NCBI RefSeq assembly: GCF_000143415.4
Contig: NW_003314266.1
Span: 3,003,965-3,067,964, forward strand
DNA length: 64,000 bases
Direction: 5' to 3'
From: Selaginella moellendorffii
Taxonomy: Eukaryota > Streptophyta > Lycopodiopsida > Selaginellales > Selaginellaceae
The position numbers and the translations under genes were made by a program. The notes beneath the pieces are model-generated. The model worked only from the letters and a program-made list of their open reading frames with translations. It had not been told where the DNA came from and ran no database searches. This document shows positions 9,745-20,929 of the stretch, piece by piece (positions within the stretch are counted from its first letter, which is position 1; each line of letters opens with the position of its first letter).

Positions 9745-12652
9745 AAGGGCAACGCTATTCTGGACTTTATAAACTCAACGCCACCATGGTTGTTCCAGAC
9801 AAGCAGCCAGATCGAGCGCTCTCAACTCGAGCGAGTAATCTCCAGTTGTGGCATGAGCGTCTAGGCCATGTGCATGAAGATACAGCTCCAGATAGTCCTG
9901 CTCAAAATGGAGTTGCTGAAAGAATGAACTGGACTCTTATGGAGAGTGCACGTAGCATGCTTATTCACGCAGGAATGCCACTATCGTTCTGGGCCAAGGC
10001 AATTAATACAGCCACATATATTTGCAATCGAGTGCCTACCCAGCCTCTTGCAGATATTCCTTATCATCTTTGAACCAGGAAGCAAGCCAGCTTGAGACAT
10101 CTACGAGTTTTTGGATGCATAGCTTATGAGAAAGTTTCTAACAGTCATTGCAGAAAATTGGAGCCGAAGAGCATCATGGTTGGCTATTGTCTCGAGACTA
10201 ATAGCCAGATCAGTTCTTATCAGCAGAGATGTCAAGTTTGATGAGAAATCTCTTTACAAGCATAGACTCCATATTATGTTTTATTTTATGATGAAGAGGA
10301 CGTTTCTAGAGCATCTGGGCCGCAGCCCCAAGTGCACGGCCAGCAGCAGCCGCGAGTTCAGCAGCCTCAGCCTCAGCAGCAGGTCGAAGCAGAGCAGCAG
10401 CTTCCTGCCCAGTCCTGTCACGATGAAGCAGTTGATGAACCAGAGGAGGAGTCGTCTCCTCCAGGGCAGCTGCCTAGTACTCCCGTGGCTGCAAGATCTC
10501 AGCAAGAAGCCGATCCAATTATTCTGGGGCTGTGACACACAGTGGGAGAGTTAGCTATTTATCGCAAGCAGCTCGTGATGCTCAAGACTCAGCCTCAAAT
10601 TGCTGTCAATTTGAACCATGCACAGTTTGTGGAGCTCTCCAATCACCAGAAGCAGGACAGTGGAAGGCCGCTATGCAGGAGGAGTACAACTCTTTGATAT
10701 GTAACAACGTTTGGGAGCTTGTTTCTCTCCCACCAGGCAGGAAAATCGTTAGAATCAAGTGGATATTCAAGCGCAAATTGGATGCCACTGGAGCAGTGAC
10801 TTGACATCTAGCTCGCTTTGTAGCGAGAGGATTTAGTCAAGTACCTGGAGTGGATTTTCTGAGACTTTTTCACCAGTGGCTAAAATGTCTTCTATTCTGT
10901 CTTGCAGCATATTCTTGATATCAAGACGGTGTTTTTATATGGTGAGCTTAAGGAGGAGACAGGCAGATGGATTCATCATCCCAGGATAGGAGCAGAAGGT
11001 ATGTCAACTTAAGCGTGCACTATATGGCTTGAAGTAGTCTCCTAGAGCATGGTACGAGCACATGAACAGGTTTCTTTCCTCCATCCCAGGACAGGAGCAG
11101 AAGGTATGTCAACTTAGGCGTGGACTATATGGCTTGAAGTAGTCTCCTAGAGCATGGTACGAGCACATGAACAGGTTTCTTTCCTCCATCCCAGGACAGG
11201 AGCAGAAGGTATGTCAACTTAAGCGTGGACTATATGACTTGAAGTAGTTTCTTAGAGCATGGTACGAGCACATGAACAGGTTTCTTTCCTCCATCCCAGG
11301 GCAGGAGAAGAAGGTATGTCAACTTAAGCGTGGACTATATGGCTTGAAGTAGTCTCCTAGAGCATGGTAACAGGTTTCTTTCCTCCATCCCAGGACAGGA
11401 GCAGAAGGTATGTCAACTTAAGCGTGCACTATATGGTTTGAAGTAGTCTCCTAGAGCATGGTACGAGCACATGAACAGGTTTCTTTCCTCCATCCCAGGA
11501 CAGGAGCAGAAGGTATGTCAACTTAAGCGTGCACTATATGGCTTGAAGTAGTCTCCTAGAGCATACATGAACAGGTTTCTTTCCTCCATTGGCTTTAAGT
11601 AGATTTTTGCAGATACCAATGTGTATATTTTATCTTTGGAGATGCATTTTCTATTCTAGCTCTATATGTCAACGATAATATTATGGCAGCGCATCTGCCA
11701 ACAATCGTCAGCTATTTTGAGCGACAGTTCTTATCCCAATTTTAGATTTCAGCGACTAAATGTCTTTCTTATTGCCTTGGGATCCAGGTGCTTTGGGACA
11801 GAGAAGCAGCAGTCATCGAGCTCTCTCAAGCACATTATGTTGAAGAAATCTTGCACAAGTTCAACATGGAAGATTGCAAGCCTGTGGCGACGCCAATGGA
11901 TCCAGGTCTTGTGCTGTCTATTGAGCAAACTCCCAACTCCGAGGAGGAGAAAGCAGTGATGGCGAGAGTTCCGTATTGACAAGGAGTTGGACGCCTTATT
12001 TATCTAGCCATCAGTACCAGACTAGACTTGGGATTTGCAGTTGGAGCAGTTTTAAGATTTCTTGAGAATCCAGGAGAAGTTCATTGGAGTGCTGTTAAAC
12101 GAATTTTTAAATATTTGCGAGGTACAGTGGGATATCAGTTGAGCTACAACAGAGTGTCTAGCAGTAGTGGGAGCTCCAGGAGTATGCAACTTGTCAGCTT
12201 TACAGACTCAAATTGGGCTGGTGACAAGGACACAAGAAGATCAACCTCAGGATATCTATTTTTCCTAGGTGGTGGACTTGTCAGCTGGAGCAGCAAGCGA
12301 CAAGCAATCACAGCACTTTCATCCACCGAGGCCAAATATATTAGTGCAACAACAGTAGCTCAAGAAGTGAGGTGGCTTACAGATTTTCTGGAGCAGATTG
12401 GTGTTCCAGTGCAGCAGCCAGTGACTTTGTTTTGTGACAATCGAAGCGCGATCGAGTTGTTGAAGAATCTGAAGTTCCACGGCCGCACCAAACACTTCGA
12501 GATAAATGTACATTTATTCAACAGAGTGCAGCTGAGATATGTTTTGACGAAGCAAATGACAGCAGACATTATGACAAAAGCTTTGAGCAAAGACAAGTTT
12601 CAACAACATTGTGAAGATACGAGCATTATAGACTCTCACAGCTGAGTGGGAG
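9745..12652 (+). mobile_element. Degenerate Ty1/copia retrotransposon, 5'-truncated and internally deleted
   Basis: Copia polyprotein pieces appear in order: pre-integrase (LQLWHERLGHV, 9840), the end of integrase (SPAQNGVAERMN, 9893), the start of reverse transcriptase (EEYNSLICNNVWELV, 10680; IVRIKWIFKRKL), the YGLK-SPRAWY region (10980-11589, tandemly repeated), and RNase H (STSGYLFFLGGG, STEAKYISATT, 12240-12360) to a C-terminus at 12645. The integrase catalytic core between HVHED and TAPDSP is missing, and several stops and frameshifts break the frame. A polypurine tract (GAGTGGGAG, 12644-12652) precedes TGTAGATAGCC at 12653, which looks like the start of a 3' LTR. No matching 5' LTR is found. 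It is transcriptionally dead unless driven from outside, and its left edge lies about 100 bp upstream of the SDH2 start codon. Confidence 0.9.
10980..11589 (+). repeat. Six tandem copies of a 105-bp reverse-transcriptase segment
   Basis: Units begin at CCCAGGA(T/C)AGGAGCAGAAG with anchors at 10983, 11088, 11193, 11298, 11392 and 11497. The spacing is 105, 105, 105, 94 and 105 bp. The fourth unit lacks 11 bp (GAGCACATGA region) and the last is slightly shortened. Each unit encodes the copia RT segment around LYGLK-SPRAWYEHMN, where the normal Gln codon is TAG in every copy. Only a few substitutions separate the copies. Confidence 0.95.
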
Positions 12653-13551
12653 TGTAGATAGCCAGCCTGGAGTCTAATCCAAGGTGGCAAGAGATTCATG
12701 TGGACGCTGAAATGAGCGGACACAAGACTTATATATATTTACATGGAGAAAATGACAAAGTGGTAGTTAGGGGAAACAGTCGTTTAACTAGAAAACTAAC
12801 AGGTTCCAGTCCTCCTATACCAGCTGCAAATCCGCGAGCTTGGAGTGGAGGCCCTGGCAGCAGTTGGCGTGCATGGTGCAAACTCTTTCCACATGTCACT
12901 GGCTGGCCCGCAAAACCACTGAAATCATCCGTTTGCATGAACCGATCTTGGCTCCTATGGCCTGGGTGGAGCTTGATCCTGTCGAAGACTAACCTCAGTT
13001 CTTGAAGAGCTCAATCGTCCGGTTATTTCACCAACCCGTGTTTGCCATTGAAAAGTAGCTCCACATAGAGAGAATTGATGGTTGAACTAGACAAGTTAAT
13101 GCGAGAGATTCCAAATGTTAAAGGTGGCAAGGAAAAGAGCTTGGAAATTTTACCGAGACTAATCTGTAGAACAACGCTCAGGAACGATATCTTCTTCCTC
13201 ATTATTTTCAAGTAGTCTCAGGTCATGGTACATGCCATTGCTTCTGAGGAGGATGAGCTTCTAGTCATCTCTCATGCGCAGATGGATCCAACATGAATAA
13301 TATGTACGTACCTTGGATTGGGATCACTGACCGGATCATATTGTGGACTTTGCATGTGGTCGTAAGCGTGAGAGGGCCGATCGTTCGACATCTGGCTCTG
13401 CGCATATACAAGAACAGTGGTTGTAGTTAATCGGCCAACTTGATCATGACCTTCGTGGAACGTGTGGTCGTATGGCCCAGGAAACTGGTGTAGCCATACG
13501 TCGTATCCTCCTGCAAGGATGTTGAATTTGGGTTTTTCACATCTTCGATTG
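12653..13551. other. Possible copia 3' LTR remnant and unassigned sequence
   Basis: From 12653 the sequence starts TGTAGATAGCC right after a polypurine tract, and TATATATATTTACATGG at about 12729 could be an LTR TATA box. The LTR's other end is not recognisable. From about 12800 to 13550 I see no conserved coding sequence. Confidence 0.35.
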
Positions 13552-13657
13552 GATTAATTCCAAAAATGTGGCTGGCTGTTCTTGTTCTTCTGCTTCTAAT
13601 TATCGCCGCCTCATTCTTCGGAAAATCGCAAGCTAAACACGATCGGCTTCCACCAGG
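13552..13657 (+). pseudogene. Fragment of a cytochrome P450 5' end, inverted relative to the intact gene
   Basis: This stretch matches the first exon start of the P450 gene at 13775-15325, but on the opposite strand. Both read ATTCC(A/G)AAAATGTG, then a leucine-rich membrane anchor, then CGGCTTCCACCAGG. Encoded peptides are MWLAVLVLLLLIIAASFFGK here and MCLAFVVLLLLIMIASSFLG in the gene. Similarity stops abruptly after the LPPG codons, so only the anchor was copied. The open frame continues for about 30 residues of unrelated sequence. Confidence 0.8.
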
Positions 13658-13774
13658 AAGGTACCATAGATTAGATTGGTTCAAATCCCAGAACCAAAGG
13701 AATATTGGTGCCAGTGGCTCCGGAAAACGATTGGCATTCACAATCAAAGTCAAAGATTGGGGCAGTTGAATTCC

Positions 13775-15325
13775 TCATTCATACAGAGATTTGCAGCTCA
13801 ACCGGGGACTTGCAACAGCTGTTAGCTCTGAAGCCAGCTTGCTTGCGATTGTACCACCCTTCTCCATCAGGTCGACCGAGTTTTGATCCGGTGGAAGGCT
13901 CCAATCAAAGGCATGAATCAGGCTGGCAACTGCAAAGGGGATGAAACGAACAGCAACTGGATGCCCCGGGCACATCCTGCGTCCAGCAGAGAATGGGATC
14001 ATCTCCAGCTGCGCTTCTTGTCCGACCACCTTGATCTCGGTTCCTTGAAAGCGTTCGGGACGGAAGTCTTCTGGGTCAAGCCAGTGTTTTGGATCTCGTC
14101 CAATTGCCCAGATATTGATGAGCACAGTGGACCCTTTCGGAATCCTGTAGCCAGCTAGAACAGCTTCCGTGGGATTAAAATGAGGGACTCCAAGTGGGCC
14201 TGTTGGATGAAGTCGCAACACCTCTTTCAGGATTGCGTGCATGTAAGGCAAGCCGGGGACATCTGAAAGCCTTAGGAGGCGCTCGGTCCCGATTGCGTCT
14301 TGGATTTCTTCCTGCGCTTTTTGCATGACAGGGGGGTTCTGAATCACTTCTGCCATCGCCCACTCTACAGCTCCCTTCATGTTGTCAATTCCCGCTGCAA
14401 CCAGATCCTGAAACAAACATCCGACATAGCCATGAAGAACTTTGCGGATACTTACAGTGAGGAGGGCCATAATTGATATGTCTGAGAGATTATTATCAGC
14501 AGCGTCTTGGAGAGACAGAAGCACATCCGTCCAGTCCTTGGGAATGAATTCCTGGCCCGAGGATTCAATGTCGAGTTTGCACTGTTTGTGTTCTTGGATA
14601 ATATTAGCAAGAAGAGACTCCAACTTTGGCATCAGATCATCCCTCATTCTCCGGTTCACTCCATGGAGATCAAGACAATCAAGTGGCCGTATGAACTTCC
14701 CGACATTGATGCTCAGGGTCTGCTTCTCAATCAGGCTGATCAAGTCCACAACCGGCACATCTCTCTTTCCAAACAGAACCTGGCAAAACGCACCAGAGAC
14801 AAACTTATCAATGAAATGTTTGAGATTGATGACTTTGGAGGCGGTGGCAAGACGTCCAACATCTTTGACCACGAGCGCCATTTCAGATTCTTGGTAAGCA
14901 GCAGCAGCATCCAGCCTACTGGGACTCAGCAAGTGTTGAGCCGTGATCATCTTCAGGTTCTTCCAGGACTCTCCGTAAGGAGCAAGCACAACATCTTTCC
15001 ATCTGAAGCTGAAGTACTCTCCAAATTTTGAAAGAGGCCTGTAAGCAAACTCCACATCATGAGCTCTCAGGACCTCCCTGGCCATCTCAGAGCTGTTCAC
15101 AACTATGCAAGACACAAGCCCGAGCTTGATGTGGATTATGGGTCCATTGATCTTTGTGAGGCTTGCAAAGTGACGATGCAGTGGATTCCTGAGAGAAAGA
15201 AGTGATCCTAAAACTGGGAGAGGCATAGGACCTGGTGGAAGCCGACCATGTTGAGCTTGCAATTTTCCGAGGAATGAGGAGGCGATCATGATTAGAAGCA
15301 GAAGAACAACAAAAGCCAGGCACAT
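13775..15325 (-). CDS. Cytochrome P450 monooxygenase (plant A-type), ER-anchored
   Basis: Coding exons on the minus strand are 14456-15325 and 13775-14407, giving 500 residues. The 48-bp intron (14408-14455, GTAAGTATCC to TTTCAG) has no in-frame stop and a length divisible by three. The start is the ATG opening MCLAFVVLL. Seen in order: N-terminal membrane anchor, proline-rich hinge LPPGPMPLPVLG, I-helix AAGIDNM (294-300), EVLR (the ExxR motif, 352-355), PERF (407-410) and the heme loop PFSAGRRMCPG with Cys436 as heme ligand. The I-helix normally reads AGTDT(S/T); here the conserved threonine is Asn299, which should alter proton delivery to oxygen. Overall pattern (WAIGRDPKHWLDPEDFRPERF) is A-type, the group of plant specialised metabolism. 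I cannot name family or substrate. A TATAAAA box lies at 15385-15391. Confidence 0.9.
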   Translation of the reverse strand: MCLAFVVLLLLIMIASSFLGKLQAQHGRLPPGPMPLPVLGSLLSLRNPLHRHFASLTKINGPIIHIKLGLVSCIVVNSSEMAREVLRAHDVEFAYRPLSKFGEYFSFRWKDVVLAPYGESWKNLKMITAQHLLSPSRLDAAAAYQESEMALVVKDVGRLATASKVINLKHFIDKFVSGAFCQVLFGKRDVPVVDLISLIEKQTLSINVGKFIRPLDCLDLHGVNRRMRDDLMPKLESLLANIIQEHKQCKLDIESSGQEFIPKDWTDVLLSLQDAADNNLSDISIMALLTVSIRKVLHGYVGCLFQDLVAAGIDNMKGAVEWAMAEVIQNPPVMQKAQEEIQDAIGTERLLRLSDVPGLPYMHAILKEVLRLHPTGPLGVPHFNPTEAVLAGYRIPKGSTVLINIWAIGRDPKHWLDPEDFRPERFQGTEIKVVGQEAQLEMIPFSAGRRMCPGHPVAVRFIPFAVASLIHAFDWSLPPDQNSVDLMEKGGTIASKLASELTAVASPRLSCKSLYE

Positions 15326-15384
15326 TTTCGGAATCAAGCTTCATTCAGCTTGAAGATTGTGAAAAACCTAAATCCAGCATCTGA

Positions 15385-15391
15385 TTTTATA
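15385..15391 (-). promoter_or_regulatory. TATA box of the P450 gene
   Basis: TATAAAA on the minus strand, 60 bp upstream of the P450 start codon, in otherwise ordinary sequence. Its position is right for a short leader. Confidence 0.5.
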
Positions 15392-16255
15392 GCGAGCCAA
15401 GTCAAGTCCAAAGGTATGAGTGCTATCTGTATTTTGCATAGGATGGAGTGAACACACCAAACCATCATGAAATATTCCTCCAAATATTCCTGGTGGAGCA
15501 GGCATGGCTCATGTCAAAACCACAAGCGTCTGCTACAAATGCCTCACAATCTTTTAGCCATAGCTAAAAGAGCAAGAATGCAGTAGAGATGCAATAGAAT
15601 AGCCTAAATTTGCTACAGATGAATCACTTTAGGATTCTGTTATGAATGCAGGTTGATGTGCACTTGATGCCATGGGAATGTGGCTCACCATATGTACAGT
15701 TGGTACTGATCAATTCTAATGTCCATGCCTCGTACCATCTGTATCTGTTGGATTAAAAATGTTATAGTCAAGAATAGCTCTTTACCTATTGTTCTTGAGA
15801 ACATGTACCAGAACATCGGCCACATGTCTTAACCACTCAGGCACAGCCCCATGAAGGTCACATGCACACTTGTTAACTGCCAGAATAGCAGGTTGCCCAT
15901 TCTCGACAGTAATAGGCTAGTTGTTAGTCACTATTATATCCAAATTTATTCTCTTGCATATGCCCAATTCTGGCTTTGGGTAACCCACATCAAACATCAA
16001 ATAAAATACAAACCATAAAGGCTGTGTTATTCATAAAATTGGTGTTCATACATCTGCCTCACAAGCACACATGCAATCCTGGCAGATCCTGATTGGCTTG
16101 GTTTTCACTTTTGGACACCTTAGCATATTCCATTAAGCCTTTGGCAGAATGACTGAGAATCCAATACCCATTCCGTGGATTCTATGAGTTTATATTATAG
16201 CCATGCCTATCTTCCATGCCCATCTATTATGATATTCTTTATATATCTGGGGTTA

Positions 16256-16316
16256 CATGTTATTGAGTTTGAATAGTATTGGGCTAAATGACCTTTTGAG
16301 AAATTTAAATTCAAAA
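16256..16316 (-). repeat. Dispersed repeat, inverted copy
   Basis: On the minus strand this reads TTCAAACTCAA preceded by TCATTTAGCCCAATACTA and followed by nothing conserved. The same sequence occurs twice on the plus strand at about 20218-20265 and 20337-20388. It is probably a piece of an LTR or other element scattered in this island. Confidence 0.6.
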
Positions 16317-16374
16317 GCTTACATATATAAAAGTTTATATAATGAAGTATCAATAGAATTATTATCCACACTCA

Positions 16375-16566
16375 TAAATTATTCACTATAATGGAACTTT
16401 ACATCAATGGTCTTGGAATTATTATCCAAGAGAATCCATTTATGAGTTATTGACTATAATGGAACCATCTTTGAATCCATTTATGAGTTATTCACTTTAA
16501 TGGAACTCTACAATAAGAATTATTATTTAAGAGAATCCACTTATGAGTTATTCACTATAATGGAAC
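16375..16566. repeat. Short irregular tandem repeat array
   Basis: The segment ATT(C/G)ACT(A/T)TAATGGAAC recurs at 16381, 16448, 16490 and 16550, each time preceded by (G)AGTTATT or AAATT. Between them lie repeated GAATTATTATCCAAGAGAAT blocks. The spacing is uneven (67, 42 and 60 bp), so it is an old array. Confidence 0.7.
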
Positions 16567-19500
16567 CATCCTTTTGCAGCATAATGAGGAATATTATGAG
16601 CTTAGCAAATGTAGATATGTAATAAGGCATAGTCCCTACCAAATAAAAAAGGCCATCCTCAAAGTAATATTAAGAATGAAAATATTGAAATGTTAAGTCA
16701 TTAGTAAACTATATAGGATTTTCAAAAACATCATGAAGCCCTTAAATCCACAGTTCAACTTTTTGAGCCTCTTAAACATCATTTATAAAAAGAAAATCTA
16801 ACTTTGCATATTGTGACATTGAATATTGAGCATAACAACTACTAACAGCATGAAATACTCATTTAGAAAATCCACTAACACTAAAACAATAAGCTTCTTA
16901 AAAACAAAAAAAGAGAAAGAAAAAGGGAGAGTGTCGCAAATGTGATTTTATGTATCAAAAGTTAATTGTTAATGAGTATTTTCAAATATTTTTCTTTTAC
17001 TGCCACAACAACAAAAGGTTGATATCTCTAGACCCTTTATCAATCTTTATCCAAGTTAATTGAGAAACTAATTAGCATATGTACACTTAGATCGAAAGGG
17101 CATTAAGGAAGGAAATTCTAAATTATTATTTAGTCAACCATATTTGACATAGTGATGAAAAATTATGTTGTTTATTTGCATTTGCTAGTATTAAGAACCC
17201 CTACAACATTAAGCAAAGTCTCCTAATATTTGTTAAATGATAGTATTGTGTCAACCAATGCATTTTCACGAATGTATTAATCTTATTTTAATTTAATCAG
17301 TTATTTATGGAAAGTGCCTAGATTTGCCAATTGGACATATTTATAAAATGTAGAGATTATATTGAATATGATGGTGTTGGTCTCATCTTTAAATTCATAA
17401 TCTAACATTATTCCATATTTAGTAAGTTTTTAAGCTTGTTATAAAAACTCTTGGGACTAGAGTGAAAGCCTAAAGTGTGCTTTTATATAGGGAGGGGGTA
17501 TATAGGGATTTTAAATGTATAATAAGGAAAGTGGGTAAAGCGAGCATAGCTAATCAACTTGAAACATCGTTTGATTTTCTATTATGCGTGTTTGTTCTTG
17601 TTTTGCATCTAACTTAGTCTAAGTCTAAACTCCATACCATGTTAGTTGGTGAAGTATTTATATCCTCACTTTAAACCACTCATATGCTAAAATAACATTA
17701 AATTTTATTTGGCTTTGTTTTGAGTGTTTATTTTGGCATTAAAATGTTAGAAACTCTAAAACTATTTCAATATTGCTCTATGTTTTTTTTTCTTTCACTC
17801 TTTAACTATATCCTCTAAAGTTTGCTTCCATCCTTTTGTTTGGCCCAAGGCTCTAAAACTCAAGCCCCACTCCATTGGCTTTAGCATGCATATCTAAGGG
17901 TTAAGGTTCTTTATCCCATGGTAATTTATTATAGTACTATCTAGTGAGATTGGGTAATTAGTCTTGTTGCATACAAGGAGATGAAAATGGTAATTTGAAT
18001 GGGTATACATGTGGTTGCTAGGGTATTAGATGCATTCCTTAGGTAAAGATTTTCATTATTATTTTGAACTATATTGTATGAGAGCTCATAAGATAGATTT
18101 CAGATGTACCATTTGTATAAATTTATGCTTGGGCAAATGAGTGAGATATATTAGCAACATAAAATTATACTTTAAGCTGGTAGGATTAATGTTAGCCTTT
18201 TAATGGTTACCATAAGTTGCTATTATGAATTGCTACTATGAATTATTACTATCTTACCAGCTGCTGATAATCTCCATCGCTGGAGCAATGGAAGCTCTTG
18301 CTTGCGACCTATAGTGCATCCATCGATCGATCGATCGAGAATGCTCCCCTGGAGTCAATCAAGAAAGATGCGAGAGAGGGAGAGAAGATGGATCAATCGC
18401 ATTATCGTCGGCGTCCATAAGGGAATCCGCCATTTTGATGAGACTAGAGGATTAAAAGGGCAAGAGTAAAGTAACAAGGGTAAAAGAAAGAGAAAATATT
18501 CCGTTAGACAGCGCCGTCAGTGGTCCGTACAGGAAACAAGCGCAGTTTTTTAACCGCGCCGTCACTGCAGATAAAAGAAAAACGCAAGAGGTCCTACTGC
18601 CGTACTCTGTGTACGGCACGCTAACATCGCTGTTTGGAAGCTGATAGTTCAATGTTGGAGGTGTCTATCACTCAATGGATCAATCAAAGCTATCAGTGAG
18701 GTTTCGAAAGCTACGAGAGCTCTTTTGATCTTTTCCTTTACTTTATCTTAGGTAAAAGTAAACCTTCATTAGGTTTGCTATAAGTGGTATGATTTATAGC
18801 TACTAGTAGATCCTTCCTAGGTAAAATTATAAATGGATTAATCAAGACTATAGGGATTAATCTATCAATTCTAGTAGTTATTGTTGTTCTTTTTTATACT
18901 CTTTTCTTAGATTGAACTAAAGGTAGTGCAAATGTAAATTAAAGATTTAGTCAAGTTGAATCCAAAAAGAGTGTCATCATAGAAAGGATTAAACATGTGA
19001 ATCATCTTTTGTTCTCTAAAATATAATTTGTAATAAAGTATGATTTTATTACTTATGTTCATATCATGCAATCAAGAATCTATACATTGATACATATTGG
19101 TTATAGTGGTCTTTAAATGGTGTGCCATGAGATGGAAAGTAATGAAGTGTTAAACCATTTTGATGAGGCTTGCCATTAAAAGGCTTTTTCCAAGGAACTT
19201 CATTATTGCTCTTTAAATAGCTTGGTGTTAGATTAATTTTAAGTTTAGTTAAAAAGTGAATGGCATAAGATTATTTATATTGTGAATGAAGTTGGTGGTG
19301 TTAAATGTTATAAATCTCTTTCAATAGAGTATGGCATTTATGTTATATTTTATGATTACATTGGCACTTGATATTAGTGTAAACCTTTGTGGTAGTAGCA
19401 TAGACTTAGTTTGTGATATCACTTGATTGATGACCAAGTCATTATATTTTTTATATCATATCCTTGTGATTATGAGCAATGTGTTTATGAAGTTTTTTGT

Positions 19501-20217
19501 TAAACGATGATCAACCCCAAAATGGTTGATAGTGACACTAGTCTATTTGCAATTAGTAGCATTATAATAGATTTAACTTCTTAAAAGTGATCCATTATGA
19601 TAAGTTAGTATTGATATCTTATTTCCTTAAGAACTTTCTCATTGAAAGTTAAAAAGGTTGTAACATTCACTTACTATAGCTTGTTAGTTAATCTCTTGGT
19701 ACTTATAATAAGTTGTTAAATAGAGAAAGTGAGATATTGATATTGTTAGCACTTGTATTAGTAAAAGTGGTATTATTAAATCAAGTAATAAAGAGTTCTG
19801 ATGAAGAGGTAAATGTTTTGACTTGTATATCTTCCCAAGTAGAGTAGAATAAGGACGCTTAAGCAAAATGGAGTTATGCTTAAGCTTAGGCATCCAAAGA
19901 AAAAAGACTGAACCTAAGCAACACTCGTTATAGACAAATATAAAGCCCACCTTTATAAAATAATTTGCTATATAACTTTTATATTTAAGCATACCTCTAG
20001 CCTTATAAAGATTTCTACTACTATTTAACAATAGTTATCTAAATTCATTACCTTTCTTGGAATATTTTATAATATCAACAAAATATAAAATATGATATGA
20101 TGATTATAAAAGGAGTCATTTTATACAAAACATTGGAGCGTTAAGTTTGGAGTGATTTTAGTCTAAGTTTTCTCTTTTAGTTTTATAATATATTTTATTT
20201 AAGTTTTATGTAAGTTT

Positions 20218-20445
20218 TGACTTCTTGGGAGGCTATTTAGCCTAGTACTATTCAAACTCAAGGATGCTTAAGCCGAAATATCCTAAAATTTTACTAATTA
20301 GAAAAGGGGTACACTTTTATTAATACGTGTAAACTCTTGAATTTGGACTTCTCAGAAGGTCATTTAGTCCAGTATTATTCAAACTCAAGGCCTAAATATC
20401 CCAAGATCTTTAACCAATTAGAAAAAAGGGTGCATTTTTATTCAT
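20218..20445 (+). repeat. Two tandem copies of a roughly 115-bp AT-rich unit
   Basis: Both copies read CTTCT(T/C)GGGAGGC or CAGAAGGTC, CATTTAG, then TATTCAAACTCAAGG, AAATATCC, ATTAGAAAA and a TTTTTATT tail. The unit is also found inverted at 16256-16316. The second copy is adjacent to the site where the Mutator-like element inserted. Confidence 0.65.
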
Positions 20446-20481
20446 GGGCTTTTTCCCTTTATATTTAAACCCATATGGATC

Positions 20482-20491
20482 GTCACTCAAG
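20482..20491 (+). repeat. Left target-site duplication of the Mutator-like element
   Basis: GTCACTCAAG here and GTCACTTAAG at 24148-24157 flank the element in direct orientation with one mismatch. Mutator-like elements make 9-11 bp duplications. A related empty copy of the surrounding repeat (CTATAGATCATTTCTCAAATTG, around 24750) supports this as the insertion site. Confidence 0.75.
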
Positions 20492-20760
20492 CCTCCCATT
20501 AAACACCATCTTAATTCATTCTCTCTCTACTTACCTAATGATGATGTGGCATCGGCCCTTCTTTTTGTTTTATCTCCAGCGCACTCCCATCTCCCGTCCG
20601 TCGCCGCTGTGCACTCCCGCCCGCAACTATCGCCCGCGTGCAGCTCCCACTTGCCCACTCACCCTCACGGCTCCCGCCCGCACTCCCACCCGCCCCCGCA
20701 CATTTAAAATTACTTCCACGTGGCCAGAGCCCCAACACTTGCCAAATTTCAATCAGCACG
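20492..20760 (+). repeat. Left terminal inverted repeat of the Mutator-like element
   Basis: Starts CCTCCCATTAAACACCATC and runs through a C-rich stretch of repeated CCCGCCCGC and CACTCCCACC motifs to AATCAGCACG. It pairs with the right repeat in inverted orientation with scattered substitutions and small gaps. Confidence 0.8.
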
Positions 20761-20929
20761 CCCTAGTCCACCCATTCACACCGGATGGTTGCCCCATAAG
20801 TGACTAAAAATGTTTCTGTTTTTTTTATGATCAAGCATGGCAGCAGCACATCAATTTCTAGAGGTAAACAATCAATTCAACTTCATATTGATTTAAGAAA
20901 ATCATTTAGGATCCCCCATGGCTTGATGA

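Larger units (their letters stand above)
15400..20481. other. AT-rich repeat island without recognisable genes
   Basis: About 5 kb of strongly AT-rich DNA without a conserved coding frame; every open frame longer than 60 codons looks random. It holds dispersed and tandem repeats (listed separately). A less AT-rich patch of about 350 bp (18270-18650) includes a CGATCGATCGATCGA run and two GCGCCGTCA(G/C)TG direct repeats, possibly the core of another inserted element. The base composition differs sharply from the gene-rich flanks. Confidence 0.6.

Noticed and set aside
10980-11589. CRISPR-like array
   Set aside because: The repeats are contiguous without spacers and encode reverse-transcriptase sequence; the genome is eukaryotic.
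18322-18336. CGATCGATCGATCGA run as an origin or regulatory array
   Set aside because: It is a short simple repeat in an AT-rich island, and similar GATC runs occur elsewhere in the window without pattern.
20444-20807. Proline/histidine-rich open frames of 87-110 codons in the GC-rich patch
   Set aside because: They lie in the terminal inverted repeat of the Mutator-like element; the same frames in the right repeat are not conserved, so they are by-products of its base composition.
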